This document shows, one piece after another, positions 24,412-33,624 of a DNA stretch of 52,057 bases. Source of the DNA: Candidatus Gastranaerophilales bacterium (GTDB lineage: Bacteria; Cyanobacteriota; Vampirovibrionia; Gastranaerophilales; Gastranaerophilaceae). Position numbers and translations under genes: made by a program. Under the pieces are notes generated by a model, which worked only from the letters and a program-made list of their open reading frames with translations, made no database searches and was not told the DNA's origin. The DNA lies in NCBI GenBank assembly GCA_944324245.1, contig CALUVO010000005.1, forward strand, positions 1-52,057. Direction: 5' to 3'. Positions within the stretch are counted from its first letter, which is position 1; the number at the start of each line of letters is the position of its first letter.

Positions 24412-25689
24412 ATGGCTAGAATTAAAGTTCAATCACAGATATCAACCCCTGTTTTTATTTTATACTGTATTATTTCTATTGTAATAATAGGTATTGTTGT
24501 TAAATTTATATTTTTTGATAGTGCATTAAGCTATCATACAAAAAGTAACGGATATGAATTAATATTTCTTCTTTTGTTTTTTGTTCCGCTGTTTTTTAGA
24601 TCCACCGGAAAACAAGAGTATGTAAGCGAACTTGTAATTACAAACAATGAGCTGGATATTATCTATAAAAGAAAAAATACATTAGTTAATACAAAAAGAA
24701 TACCAATAGATAGTATTGAAAGTTTTAATGTATCAGTAGATTTAAACAATGTACGATACAGCATAACAACAATTTTAAGCACAAGAATCATAACTGAAAT
24801 ACAGTTAAAAAATAAAGATACAATAACGTTTGATAATACGTACGAAACAAAATTCTTCGGATGTCCTTATCAATATATATTAGATATTATAAAAGCTTCT
24901 GCTCTATTGCCAAACTTTTCACTTAATTTGACCGGCAATAGCGAGTTTGATAAAGAAAATATACAATATTTCAGACGTTTTGGAAAAACATTCCCGTTTA
25001 TGCTGGCAGCAAAATATCGATTCAAGTTAATGCCTAAAAGTGCAAAAACAGTTGTCGTTTTTTTTGCAATCATATATTTATTTATATTCTGTATGTTTTT
25101 ATATATAAATGTGCCTTCTCCTCTCAGCAAGCAGGAAAAGCAGTATTTTAAAATATATAGTGCAGCAATGGATCTAAAAAGAAATAAAAACTATTCGCTT
25201 GCTATACAAAAATTGAATGAAGCACAAAGTATAATAAATACATCCTCTGACAGCTATCTTCAAAAAGCATACTGCTATAAATACTTGAAACAGTACAATT
25301 CTTGTATTGCAGAAGCAAAAGAAGGTTTGAAATATGCTGATAAAAAGTCAATATATTATAAAGCCAAAAATTTTAAATTCTCCGGTGATGACAAAATTGC
25401 TCTTAATACAGTACTCGGCGACTGCGGATTGAAAAGTAAAAATTACAATGACTCTATTTATGCTTTTACATATGTAATTAATAATGTTAAATATATTTAT
25501 ACAGATGCTTATTTTAAACGGGGCAGAGCGTATTATTATCTTGGTCAATATAATCTTGCACTATCAGATTTTATAATGCACAAAAGCATAATAGAACAAT
25601 GTTTACAAAGTGATTGTTCAAGATATAAAGCTAAAAATTTAAACAATATTAACAAATGGATAGCTGCATCACAACGGAATATGAAATAA
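24412..25689 (+). CDS. Membrane-anchored TPR protein
   Basis: A 425-residue protein. Hydrophobic segments lie at about 13-34, 46-62 and 214-235 (KTVVVFFAIIYLFIFCMFLYI). Between them is a beta-rich PH-like stretch (SELVITNNELDIIYKRKNTLVNTKRIPIDSIESFNV) of the kind found in bacterial PH-domain membrane proteins. From about residue 250 come tetratricopeptide-like helices (AAMDLKRNKNYSLAIQKLNEA; SYLQKAYCYKYLKQYNSCIAEAKEGL; AYFKRGRAYYYLGQYNLALSDF). Probably a scaffold. TATAAT (24400-24405) ends only 6 nt before the ATG and there is no Shine-Dalgarno, so a leaderless mRNA is likely. Confidence 0.8.
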   Translation: MARIKVQSQISTPVFILYCIISIVIIGIVVKFIFFDSALSYHTKSNGYELIFLLLFFVPLFFRSTGKQEYVSELVITNNELDIIYKRKNTLVNTKRIPIDSIESFNVSVDLNNVRYSITTILSTRIITEIQLKNKDTITFDNTYETKFFGCPYQYILDIIKASALLPNFSLNLTGNSEFDKENIQYFRRFGKTFPFMLAAKYRFKLMPKSAKTVVVFFAIIYLFIFCMFLYINVPSPLSKQEKQYFKIYSAAMDLKRNKNYSLAIQKLNEAQSIINTSSDSYLQKAYCYKYLKQYNSCIAEAKEGLKYADKKSIYYKAKNFKFSGDDKIALNTVLGDCGLKSKNYNDSIYAFTYVINNVKYIYTDAYFKRGRAYYYLGQYNLALSDFIMHKSIIEQCLQSDCSRYKAKNLNNINKWIAASQRNMK

Positions 25690-25775
25690 TTATTCTGATT
25701 TTTTGACAGCAGTATCGCTTCTAAAAAAATTTTTTTTAATAGCAAAAAAAATAATTCTTATGTTTATAATCAATT

Positions 25776-26411
25776 ATGAGAATTGCAAATGTAAGAATTA
25801 CTGTAAAAAGAAATCTTTCCATAATCGGGCTGGCAGGATTACCATTATTATTTGCTCCTCAGCAAATAAAAGCGCAAAATCTTGAAAAAACTCCGGACAA
25901 AGATTTGTTTGAAAAGAATATTTCGATTCCACCAAAAGGAACAAAAAATAATACGATTTTATTAGGCGCACCTTCACCTGAAATAGAAATTGCAGGAGTT
26001 AAAGATACTGCAAAGATAGTTGTTGATTTGTCTAAAAATGTTTTATATACATATAATGAAAACGGACAGGCGCAATGTGCATATCTTATTGCCAGCGGAA
26101 AGCCAAAATACCCGACAGATACGGGAATAAGAGTAGTTACCCATGTTGAGTCTTATCCGTACAAATCAGCTCCACGCTCAACAAGACGTCGCAGAAGACC
26201 GAATGACTATGGCCCTAAAATTATATGCCTGCAAAAAATTGATGTAAAAACAGGAGAAAGAAGTAATACCGGAGAATTTATCCACGGGACAAATAAACCT
26301 GCTTCACTCGGGAAATACGCTTCTCTCGGGTGTATGAGAATGGATAATGAAGTTATACAAAAACTGGCAAAAGAAGTCCATCGTGGTGATATTGTTTTGA
26401 TTACAAAATAA
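25776..26411 (+). CDS. L,D-transpeptidase (YkuD domain)
   Basis: A 211-residue exported cell-wall enzyme. The N-terminus is basic then hydrophobic (LSIIGLAGLPLLFAP, ending KAQN), a signal peptide or anchor. The YkuD domain spans about 75-211: AKIVVDLSKNVLYTYNENGQ, then FIHGTNKPASLGKYASLGCMRMDN with the catalytic His and Cys in the signature HGT..S.GC-R, and finally RGDIVLITK. It cross-links peptidoglycan (3-3 links) or attaches proteins to it. An unusual run of arginines (RRRRR) precedes the catalytic segment. TATAAT (25765-25770) ends 5 nt before the ATG with no Shine-Dalgarno. Confidence 0.93.
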   Translation: MRIANVRITVKRNLSIIGLAGLPLLFAPQQIKAQNLEKTPDKDLFEKNISIPPKGTKNNTILLGAPSPEIEIAGVKDTAKIVVDLSKNVLYTYNENGQAQCAYLIASGKPKYPTDTGIRVVTHVESYPYKSAPRSTRRRRRPNDYGPKIICLQKIDVKTGERSNTGEFIHGTNKPASLGKYASLGCMRMDNEVIQKLAKEVHRGDIVLITK

Positions 26412-26444
26412 ATTATATTAATTCAGTTTAATCGCCTGTTTAAA

Positions 26445-27164
26445 TTATATCTGTGCACCGCCGTCTTTTTTCATTTTATCAAGAGCTTTTTTTGCACCTG
26501 TGCTTTCTTTTGCAAGTTGTATCACAAAATCAGCTGCCTGTGCATCTCTTGCTATAGCTTCTTTTAGTGCCAGTATTTCTTCTACGGTCATTTCTTTTGT
26601 ATCAGACATCTGATCTAGATTCTCTTTAAAAAGCTCCTGCGCTTTCTCATCATATCCCGGCAGGTTTTTCTTAAACCCGTACCATTTATGAAACTGATGC
26701 AGCATATAATATATGTTTATCTCTCCGTTTCTCAGCACAAACATTTCTCTTGATTTAAAAGAAAGATGCAATTTCTTTTGTGCAAATAGACCTGTCATAA
26801 AATTTAGATATAATGCTTTAAATCCTTTCATAGGAGTAATAAATCCTTCCTCTTCATCAATTTTTTTAAGGATTTTATCTGCATACGCAACTTTATATAC
26901 AGGAGTGCCCTGCTGTTCTACAAATTTTAACAATAATTCAGGATTTGTAAGGCAGGTTTTTACAATGTTTTTTACTTCTGCATCCATTGCTGCCAGAATT
27001 TTTTCTGTCTCAACAGACAGTGTCATTGTTTCGGAAGCATTTATATGAGTTTTTGTTGTTGAAGTTGTATAAGTCTTGGGCTTAAGCTTGTTCATTGTGT
27101 GCTCAAGTCGTTTTTTTCTGCGTTCTAAGATATAATTTACTATTCTGTTTATAAATTTGTTCAT
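26445..27164 (-). CDS. Hypothetical soluble protein
   Basis: A 239-residue protein if it begins at the ATG at 27164 (MNKFINRIVNYILERRKKRL). A longer frame reaches 27275 but would translate repeat sequence, so I reject it. It is basic at the N-terminus, mostly helical, with a central segment FKALYLNFMTGLFAQKKLHLSFKSREMFVLRNGEINIYYML and an acidic, Ala/Lys-rich helical C-terminus. No domain recognised. TAATAT lies 5 nt before the ATG and GGAA just upstream, so expression signals are weak. It is convergent with the L,D-transpeptidase gene. Confidence 0.7.
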   Translation of the reverse strand: MNKFINRIVNYILERRKKRLEHTMNKLKPKTYTTSTTKTHINASETMTLSVETEKILAAMDAEVKNIVKTCLTNPELLLKFVEQQGTPVYKVAYADKILKKIDEEEGFITPMKGFKALYLNFMTGLFAQKKLHLSFKSREMFVLRNGEINIYYMLHQFHKWYGFKKNLPGYDEKAQELFKENLDQMSDTKEMTVEEILALKEAIARDAQAADFVIQLAKESTGAKKALDKMKKDGGAQI

Positions 27165-27225
27165 ATTCCATATTAAAACACATTTTTGCGAGTCTATACA
27201 ATATATACAGTATAAAATACCACAA

Positions 27226-27273
27226 GCCGTACGCATCAGGATGCCCTCGGCTACAAGCGAGGCAGCCGCGGAC
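27226..27273 (+). repeat. Short mosaic-repeat module
   Basis: GCCGTACGCATCAGGATGCC with CTCGGCTACAAGCGAGG matches 13287-13325 of copy C. It contains the small stem CCTCG..CGAGG. It stands alone between two minus-strand genes, without the end module, so it is either a fragment or a separate mobile unit. Confidence 0.7.
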
Positions 27274-27341
27274 ATATTAAGAAAGTTTTTGATGATATAC
27301 TGCGTAAAATTTCTATATATCTCCAGAATATTTTGTTAATA

Positions 27342-28220
27342 CTAAAATTTTTTGCTTATTGTCTGACAAGTTTTAGGATCATTAAAATATTTTAAAAATG
27401 TTACTTCCTCATTCTGACCGACTACAGGCATTCCTTTAACAAGCACAGACCCCTGAATATCTGGATTTATCATTGCTTTATAGTATTCGTCTATTTGTTT
27501 TTGAGTGAAATAACAGGTTATGACATTTGAGCCTCTCTGCCATATATGAGTTTCCACATAAACACATTTTCCGCTCCCGTCAGGTGCATAACCTTTTATT
27601 TCATATGTGCTTTTTGAATTATATGCTGTATTGAACTTTGATTCCGAATAAGGTCTGCAAATTACAAAATGCTGTATAAAAGCCGGTGTATATTTTGATT
27701 TTGCTGCGGCAGAGGGCGCAAAAAACATAGAAAGTATAAAAATTCCGAAGGCTATTATCACAATGATTATCAATCCCAGGCACCCTGTTAGTATTCTGTT
27801 TGCTGTTTTTTGTGATTTTTCCAGTTCTGCTTCTTCTCGCATTTTTATATCAAAATTAAACTTTTCGACAGTAAGAGCTGGATTTGATTTTTTTGTGTTT
27901 TCATATTTGTTTACATAAGATGAAAATACTTCTTTTTCTATAGAAGAAATTCCCCTAAGGTGCACAAAACTCAACAGCATTTTAATTTCATAACTCATAT
28001 CTTTCAGAATACAGCAGTCATCAAAATCTTTTTCTTCTGTTTTTACAAGCCTGTAATCATTGTCATCGCACAAAAATTCAAAATAGCACCATTTTCCTTC
28101 ATCAAAAAACCACTCTCTTTTTTGCTCAGGTTCAAAGATAACTTTTGCACACTCAAGAGAATTGCAATATTTTCTGTGTCTAAAATATTCTTCTACAATG
28201 TCGGTATAGTTTTCGTCCAT
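27342..28220 (-). CDS. Hypothetical single-pass membrane protein
   Basis: A 292-residue protein. The N-terminal half (1-140) is acidic and soluble, with an aromatic-rich segment WFFDEGKWCYFEFLCDDNDYRL. A single membrane helix follows at about 146-168 (LTGCLGLIIIVIIAFGIFILSMFF). The C-terminal 120 residues are probably outside (SKYTPAFIQHFVICRPYSES, then YEIKGYAPDGSGKCVYVETHIWQRGSNVITCYFTQKQ). The last part has even strand spacing and two Cys that might pair. No family recognised. It is divergent from the glycan cluster. ATG start. Confidence 0.75.
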   Translation of the reverse strand: MDENYTDIVEEYFRHRKYCNSLECAKVIFEPEQKREWFFDEGKWCYFEFLCDDNDYRLVKTEEKDFDDCCILKDMSYEIKMLLSFVHLRGISSIEKEVFSSYVNKYENTKKSNPALTVEKFNFDIKMREEAELEKSQKTANRILTGCLGLIIIVIIAFGIFILSMFFAPSAAAKSKYTPAFIQHFVICRPYSESKFNTAYNSKSTYEIKGYAPDGSGKCVYVETHIWQRGSNVITCYFTQKQIDEYYKAMINPDIQGSVLVKGMPVVGQNEEVTFLKYFNDPKTCQTISKKF

Positions 28221-28328
28221 TGTTTTAGTTTATAACATTTGAAATTATTTTTAAACTGTATAAAAGTATATTTTATTGACTAACTATATACTAAATGTTA
28301 GCATTAACAAATAGACAGGATAGAAGTT

Positions 28329-28748
28329 ATGACTGAAAAAAGATTGAGTAGTGAAGAAGACTTTATTGCATATTTAAAAAAAATAAATTTTGCTAAACAT
28401 CTGACAAAAATAGCAAAAAAATTAAAAGACAAAAAAGTTGTAATATATGGAGCCGGTTCGTTTTACCAGACTCTGATCAAAGAATATGACTTATCATGTT
28501 TGAATATTATTGCAATTGCAGATAGAAAATTTATTAATCATGACGATGATGTAATGTTTAGCGGATATAAAGTATGTGCTCCTGATGAAATTAAATTGCT
28601 GGAACCCGATTATGTTCTTGTTAGTATGATTTCTCCTATTAATGTTATTGAAGATTTGGAAGAAACAAGTCTGAAAAATGTGAAGGTAAAAATAAAACCG
28701 TTAATCAACAAACCTTTTATTGATATCTGGAAAGAAATTTGGAGCTAA
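28329..28748 (+). CDS. Stand-alone Rossmann-like sugar/nucleotide-binding domain protein
   Basis: A 139-residue protein. After a helical lead it has KKVVIYGAGSFYQTLI, a dinucleotide- or nucleotide-sugar-binding strand-Gly-helix, followed by LNIIAIADRKF, SGYKVCAPDEI and EPDYVLVSM. The same module forms the C-terminus of the FkbM protein at 31884-33392 (VIVYGAGKHFDEL, NVIAVSDKKF, GYTAITPYEI, KPDIIYIAM). In glycan clusters such modules often sit beside methyltransferases or nucleotidyltransferases. Exact role unknown. AGGA before the ATG. First gene of the cluster, one base apart from the glycosyltransferase start. Confidence 0.8.
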   Translation: MTEKRLSSEEDFIAYLKKINFAKHLTKIAKKLKDKKVVIYGAGSFYQTLIKEYDLSCLNIIAIADRKFINHDDDVMFSGYKVCAPDEIKLLEPDYVLVSMISPINVIEDLEETSLKNVKVKIKPLINKPFIDIWKEIWS

Positions 28749-28749
28749 A

Positions 28750-29730
28750 ATGACAGCAAACTTCTTAATTTCAATTATTTTACCTGTATATAATGCTCAG
28801 GATTATATTGAAAAATGTTTGAATTCTTTGCTTGCACAGACTTATCCGAATATAGAGATTCTTTGTGTGGATGATTGTTCTACTGATACTTCTTTAAAAA
28901 TAATAAATGATATTGCCCAAAAAGATGCAAGGATAAAAGTTTTATCAACCAAAACAAACAGCGGTCCGGCAACAGCAAGAAACCTAGGTCTTGATAATGC
29001 TCATGGTGAATTTATTATGTTTTGTGACAATGATGATACATATTCGCCTGATATGTGTAAAATCATGCTTGATACAATGCAAAAATACAATGTAGAGCTT
29101 GTAACCTGCAAAGCTAATATAGAAAATAAGTATATAGATGAGGAACTAGGAAATTATATCAACAGCAATCCCCTTGGCGAAATTGTTTTAAAAAGCGACA
29201 TAAAGCATTCTATAAATGTTCTTTTGTGGAATAAAATATATAAAAAATCAATTATAGACAAATATTCAATCAGGTTTCCCGATGGAGTGTCTGCTGAGGA
29301 TGATGCTTTTATCAGCCAATATGTCAGTGTAATTTCCCGTTATTATGGATTAAAGCTTCATCTATATAATCATCTGTTCCGTACCACATCATATACAAAT
29401 ACAATTGGCAGAGCAAAATCTGCTGAAAAAAAATTTGATAAAATAAAAATTATTCAAAATATATATGAGTTTTTGGTAAAGAATAATCTTTTGGAAGCAG
29501 AAGAAGAATATTTTAAAAATAGAACAAGAGCAGAGTTACTTTATATGTTTTCGTATAATAAAGAACTCGGAGATAAACAAAAAATAATAAATTTATATAA
29601 TGATTTTGTAAAAAACAGTCAATATTTAGACTACGGAAAATACAATTATTATTCTTTTTACAAACGAATGTATAAAAGATTAAATCCTATTTTGTTGTTT
29701 TCGTTAATAAGGAAGTGCTGCTGGTTTTAG
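28750..29730 (+). CDS. Family 2 glycosyltransferase
   Basis: A 326-residue GT-A glycosyltransferase. The start SIILPVYNAQDYIEKCLNSLLAQTYPNIEILCVDDCSTD is the textbook GT2 beginning, followed by NSGPATARNLGLDNAHGEFIMFCDNDD with the metal-binding DND and the acceptor-side EDDAF. The C-terminal 90 residues are helical. It adds a sugar to a surface glycan or glycoprotein. I chose the ATG at 28750 (GGAGCTAAA before it) and not the in-frame ATG at 28720, which lies inside the preceding gene. Part of the 28.3-31.9 kb operon. Confidence 0.93.
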   Translation: MTANFLISIILPVYNAQDYIEKCLNSLLAQTYPNIEILCVDDCSTDTSLKIINDIAQKDARIKVLSTKTNSGPATARNLGLDNAHGEFIMFCDNDDTYSPDMCKIMLDTMQKYNVELVTCKANIENKYIDEELGNYINSNPLGEIVLKSDIKHSINVLLWNKIYKKSIIDKYSIRFPDGVSAEDDAFISQYVSVISRYYGLKLHLYNHLFRTTSYTNTIGRAKSAEKKFDKIKIIQNIYEFLVKNNLLEAEEEYFKNRTRAELLYMFSYNKELGDKQKIINLYNDFVKNSQYLDYGKYNYYSFYKRMYKRLNPILLFSLIRKCCWF

Positions 29731-29745
29731 ATAAATGAGGTTGAG

Positions 29746-31032
29746 ATGAAAAGCCCGAAAGATATGAAAATTATACAGATAGATATTACAAATGCCTGCA
29801 TAAACAGGTGTTCTAACTGTACAAGATTCTGCGGGCATCATACAAAGCCATTTTTTATGGATTTTGAAACTTTTAAAAAGGCTGTAGATTCTTTCGATGG
29901 TTGGGAAGGCTGTGTCGGTATAATAGGCGGAGAGCCTACACTGCATCCGGAAATCGAAAAATTTATTGACTATTTAAGAGAAAAGAGAATAGGAACACCT
30001 TTAAAACTTTCCAGAGAACCTATCTGCAATATGCAGGAGCATATATATAAAAATTTGAATAACAGCTGTTCAAAAATAGGATTCTGGTCATCGTTAAATA
30101 AGGGATACTATAGACACTTTGAGACAATCAATGATGCATTTGACTGGCAGCTTTTAAATGACCATAACAATAAATGTCTTCATCAGGCAATACTTATGGC
30201 TCGAAAAGATTTGGGAATAAGTGATGAAGAATTTATCAAAAGAAGAGATAATTGTTTTGCTCAAAATACCTGGTCAGCCACAATTACACCTAAAGGGGCT
30301 TTTTTCTGTGAAATAGCAGCAGCTTTGGATATGCTTTTTAACGGCCCTGGCGGGTGGCCTATAGAAAATGGCTGGTATAACAGAACTCCTGATGAATTTG
30401 GAGAACAATTACAATGGTGTGAATTATGCTCGCTTTGTCTGGATGTGCCCCAGAGAATTTCGTGCGAAGATATTGATGATATTTCACCGACATTGTTAAA
30501 AAAACTTCAGGAGATAAATTCTCCGAAAGTAAGAGCAGGCAAATATTGTCTGCATGATATTAATGATTATGACAAGCATAAATCTTCATATAAATCTTTT
30601 GAACATTGCGATGATTATATGCAGGCCGGTTCTAACATAAGAACAACAACTAACAACAAAAATTACTATCCAAGAAGTTTTGAAATTACAACATTAGAAA
30701 ATGCCGCATCTGTAATTAACAAAAAAACAGATTGGGTGATACTTTCAAAAAATAAAAAAGATGCTCGAAAAATTAAAAAATATTTGAAAAATATGGTAAT
30801 AAATCCTGGATGTTTATATAGGTATAAAGAAGAACTTATCTTTAATCCTCTTGCAAGAAGCATAAGAGATATAATAAAGACACCGAAAAATTTTGATTTT
30901 CAGAATCTGACATCATACTATCCTTCTGATAAAATCATAGATATTGAAATACAACGACCGGATTATTTATCAAAAATATTTGGCAAAAAGTTTGTTAAAA
31001 TATTGAAAATATATAAATATAAGTGGATTTAA
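29746..31032 (+). CDS. Radical SAM protein of the glycan cluster
   Basis: A 428-residue radical S-adenosylmethionine enzyme. IQIDITNACINRCSNCTRFCGHH supplies the CxxxCxxC that binds the 4Fe-4S cluster, and VGIIGGEPTLHPEIEKFIDYL is the GGEP motif. Further Cys residues in the middle (FFCEIAAAL; WCELCSLCLDVP) could bind a second cluster, as in SPASM-like enzymes. The last 130 residues look like an added domain (SFEITTLENAASVINKKTDWVILSKNKKD). The product is unknown. Its place between a GT2 and an epimerase suggests sugar or peptide modification for the cell surface. RBS GAGG before the start. Confidence 0.88.
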   Translation: MKSPKDMKIIQIDITNACINRCSNCTRFCGHHTKPFFMDFETFKKAVDSFDGWEGCVGIIGGEPTLHPEIEKFIDYLREKRIGTPLKLSREPICNMQEHIYKNLNNSCSKIGFWSSLNKGYYRHFETINDAFDWQLLNDHNNKCLHQAILMARKDLGISDEEFIKRRDNCFAQNTWSATITPKGAFFCEIAAALDMLFNGPGGWPIENGWYNRTPDEFGEQLQWCELCSLCLDVPQRISCEDIDDISPTLLKKLQEINSPKVRAGKYCLHDINDYDKHKSSYKSFEHCDDYMQAGSNIRTTTNNKNYYPRSFEITTLENAASVINKKTDWVILSKNKKDARKIKKYLKNMVINPGCLYRYKEELIFNPLARSIRDIIKTPKNFDFQNLTSYYPSDKIIDIEIQRPDYLSKIFGKKFVKILKIYKYKWI

Positions 31033-31051
31033 AAAAATAAAGGTTAAAAAT

Positions 31052-31894
31052 ATGAAAGCACTTGTAACAGGAGCTAACGGATATATTGGTTCTCATGTTG
31101 TAAAAGCACTCATTGATGCGAAAAATGATGTAATTGCAGTTGATTTTAAACATGACAATATCGATGACAGGGCCCAAAAGCTTGATATTGATATTTTTTC
31201 TGAACAAGAAAATTATTTTGAATATTTTGGACAGCCTGATGTGCTGATTCATCTTGCTTGCAAAGATGTTCCTGTTCATAATTCTATGTATCATATCGAA
31301 TCGATACCGAAAAATTTTAAATTTATAAAAAATCTTATTGATAACGGTTTAAAACAGGTCGTAACTGTTGGTTCCATGCATGATATAGGCTATTTTGAAG
31401 GAGCTGTAAATGAAAATACAGAACCACATCCAATGACCTTTTATGGCGTATCAAAAGACACGTTAAGAAGACTTGTTGAAATTTATACGAAAGATAACGA
31501 TGTAGTGTACCAGCATCTTAGATTTTTCTACACATATGGTGATGATGAAAAAAGTTCAGGCTCTATTTTTTCAAAAATTCTTCAAATGGCAAAAGACGGA
31601 CAAAAAACCTTTCCTTTTACCGATGGGAAAAATCAATTTGACTACATAGAAATTCATGAACTTGCAAAACAGATTACTGCTGTAGCAATGCAAAAAGAAG
31701 TTACGGGAATTATCAACTGTTGTTCAGGCAAACCTGTGGCAATAAAAAATCAGGTAGAGTTTTTTATAAAAGAACACAATCTTGATATTAAACCGGATTT
31801 TGGTAAATATCCATCCAGAGTTTATGACTCTCCCTGTATATATGGCGATAATACAAAGATTACCCAAATTATGGAAAAATCCGTTAATCTTTAA
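31052..31894 (+). CDS. NAD-dependent epimerase/dehydratase
   Basis: A 280-residue short-chain sugar-nucleotide enzyme. ALVTGANGYIGSHVVKAL is the GxxGxxG NAD-binding start, IHLACKDVP is the usual strand 4, and YGVSK is the catalytic Y-x3-K. The Ser/Thr partner probably lies in VTVGSMHD. It is slightly shorter than typical UDP-glucose 4-epimerases. The substrate is likely a nucleotide sugar for the same glycan as its neighbours. The 3' end overlaps the convergent FkbM gene by 11 bases. Confidence 0.9.
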   Translation: MKALVTGANGYIGSHVVKALIDAKNDVIAVDFKHDNIDDRAQKLDIDIFSEQENYFEYFGQPDVLIHLACKDVPVHNSMYHIESIPKNFKFIKNLIDNGLKQVVTVGSMHDIGYFEGAVNENTEPHPMTFYGVSKDTLRRLVEIYTKDNDVVYQHLRFFYTYGDDEKSSGSIFSKILQMAKDGQKTFPFTDGKNQFDYIEIHELAKQITAVAMQKEVTGIINCCSGKPVAIKNQVEFFIKEHNLDIKPDFGKYPSRVYDSPCIYGDNTKITQIMEKSVNL

Positions 31895-33392
31895 TAAACT
31901 TGATGTTTGCTAACTTCTCTTTGTATATATCATTTAAAAAATTGTATGCAACAATACTTTCTTGCATTGCAATATATATTATATCAGGTTTGTAGTTCAA
32001 TATTTCATATGGCGTAATAGCTGTATATCCTTTATATGTTCCTGAGTTTTCGAATTTTTTGTCACTTACTGCAATTACATTGATATTTTTGAACTTACCT
32101 TTTTTATAAAGCTCATCAAAATGTTTGCCAGCTCCGTATACAATTACTCTTCTATTTTTTAACAACATAAAATTGATATATTTTTTGACAAAATTGTAAA
32201 TTTTTATGTGGAAAATATCATATACAAAACTTTTGGTTATGTTATAAAATCTCTTAAGCAAAGATGGTTTTACTGCATAAAGCACCGTTTCACAATTCAT
32301 TGCAGAATGATGATATATGAAAAAATCATAGCCAATATTTAACGAATTTATATATAAAATAATTTCCCACAGGTGTATTGGCGAATGATAAATACAAACA
32401 GCCATATCCGGTTTGTATTTTTTTATAGTTTTTTGTGCACCCTTCAAAGCGTTTGGCTCAGCAGATTCTATATCCATTTTTATATAATCTACTTTGTTTA
32501 TTTTATTGCTTTTAACAAAATCATCCAGTGCTACCAGCTCACACTCAACTGATTCACCTGTTATAGGATATAATACGGAAGAACCGCCGTTTCCGACTGC
32601 CATCTGCATTTTTTCTTTTTGATTCCATAAACCTAGCTCGATTAGTTCTACATTATTTAAATCAGGATTATTTTTTATAAGTTTATCCGCTTTTTTATAT
32701 TCTATCGGAGAGGCTTCAAAAGCATATATTCTGCCGTTTTGCCCTATCATTTTTGAATATTCTTCCAGCTCAAATATACTGGAAGAAATTCCTGCATCAA
32801 TAACTACTGAACCCTTTTTTACTGTAGGCATTAATTCTTCCGGAAAATAATCAAGCTCTCCATTGTATTCCAGATATCCGGTATCTCCTTCTATTAATGA
32901 TTTTAACCGCTCTAAAAAAATCTTTTTGCTTTTATCAGATGAAAGTAAAGAATATGCTTTGTGTATTTGCTCTTTATGTGCTTCATAGAATCCTTTAAGA
33001 GGCGGATACAGCAGCAGACATCCTTTTTCATATTCTTTTTTTGTATAAAAATAATATTCGCCGCGATGATGTTTTGCTATCATGTTCATTGGCACAATCC
33101 AATGATTGTCTGCCATTTCATAAAAATCTATGTATACTGCAAGATTATCTTTGTCATAATAGTCATCAAGAGATACAACAGGTACAGATTCATAAGATGA
33201 GATATCTTTTTTGCATGGGAAATAAGAGGGGATACAAATTCTTTCTATTTTAGCTGTGTATTTATTCTTGAATATATTTACAGCCTCTTCTATTTCGTAT
33301 TCAAAACAAACGATAGATACGGTATTTAATCCGGACTCGGAAAAAGGCTTTCTGTGTTTTTTCAATTCTTCATATAATCTTTTATTAATCAT
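31884..33392 (-). CDS. FkbM-family methyltransferase with N-terminal unknown region and C-terminal Rossmann module
   Basis: A 502-residue three-part protein. The N-terminal 180 residues (FSESGLNTVSIVCFEYEIEEAV, ending YLEYNGELDYFPEEL) are unassigned. The FkbM methyltransferase core (about 185-360) has KKGSVVIDAGISSSIFELEEYSKMIGQNGRIYAFEASP, VELIELGLW, VALDDFV and VDYIKMDIESAEPNALKGAQKTI. The last 100 residues repeat the stand-alone Rossmann module at 28329. The start is the ATG at 33392 with GAGGGG upstream; the TTG at 33413 is rejected. It probably O-methylates a sugar of the surface glycan. Confidence 0.88.
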   Translation of the reverse strand: MINKRLYEELKKHRKPFSESGLNTVSIVCFEYEIEEAVNIFKNKYTAKIERICIPSYFPCKKDISSYESVPVVSLDDYYDKDNLAVYIDFYEMADNHWIVPMNMIAKHHRGEYYFYTKKEYEKGCLLLYPPLKGFYEAHKEQIHKAYSLLSSDKSKKIFLERLKSLIEGDTGYLEYNGELDYFPEELMPTVKKGSVVIDAGISSSIFELEEYSKMIGQNGRIYAFEASPIEYKKADKLIKNNPDLNNVELIELGLWNQKEKMQMAVGNGGSSVLYPITGESVECELVALDDFVKSNKINKVDYIKMDIESAEPNALKGAQKTIKKYKPDMAVCIYHSPIHLWEIILYINSLNIGYDFFIYHHSAMNCETVLYAVKPSLLKRFYNITKSFVYDIFHIKIYNFVKKYINFMLLKNRRVIVYGAGKHFDELYKKGKFKNINVIAVSDKKFENSGTYKGYTAITPYEILNYKPDIIYIAMQESIVAYNFLNDIYKEKLANIKFIKD

Positions 33393-33497
33393 ATTAAACC
33401 CCTCATAGAGCAATTATATCAAAAAAATATTTTCTACAATCTGCTTCTATCCATTTCCATATTGAGCTATTAATTGATTTGCATTTATTCTATTATC

Positions 33498-33511
33498 GTG
33501 AAAAAAATCAC
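33498..33511. promoter_or_regulatory. Possible distal Rex-like half-palindrome
   Basis: GTGAAAAAAATCAC differs in one base from the GTGAA-N4-TTCAC core seen at the adhE promoter. It lies 147-160 bp upstream. It may be chance in such AT-rich DNA. The 33414-33690 gap otherwise holds the palindrome at 33519 and the adhE promoter. Confidence 0.35.
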
Positions 33512-33518
33512 TTTTTAT

Positions 33519-33540
33519 AAAATCTAAAATTTTAGATTTT
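33519..33540. promoter_or_regulatory. 22-bp perfect palindrome upstream of adhE
   Basis: AAAATCTAAA-AT-TTTAGATTTT reads the same on both strands. It has no T run or G/C stem suited to termination, so an operator for an unidentified dimeric regulator is the better guess. Confidence 0.4.
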
Positions 33541-33624
33541 ACATATAAAGAATTTATAAAGATAATCCTTTTTATATCTGCTTTTTAAGATATAACTTTT
33601 TATTAATAATTGTAAAAATAACAC

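Noticed and set aside
26445-27275. Long form of the hypothetical protein starting at 27275
   Set aside because: The extra N-terminus would translate a mosaic-repeat module (27226-27273) and is rich in Cys and Ile with no ribosome binding site.
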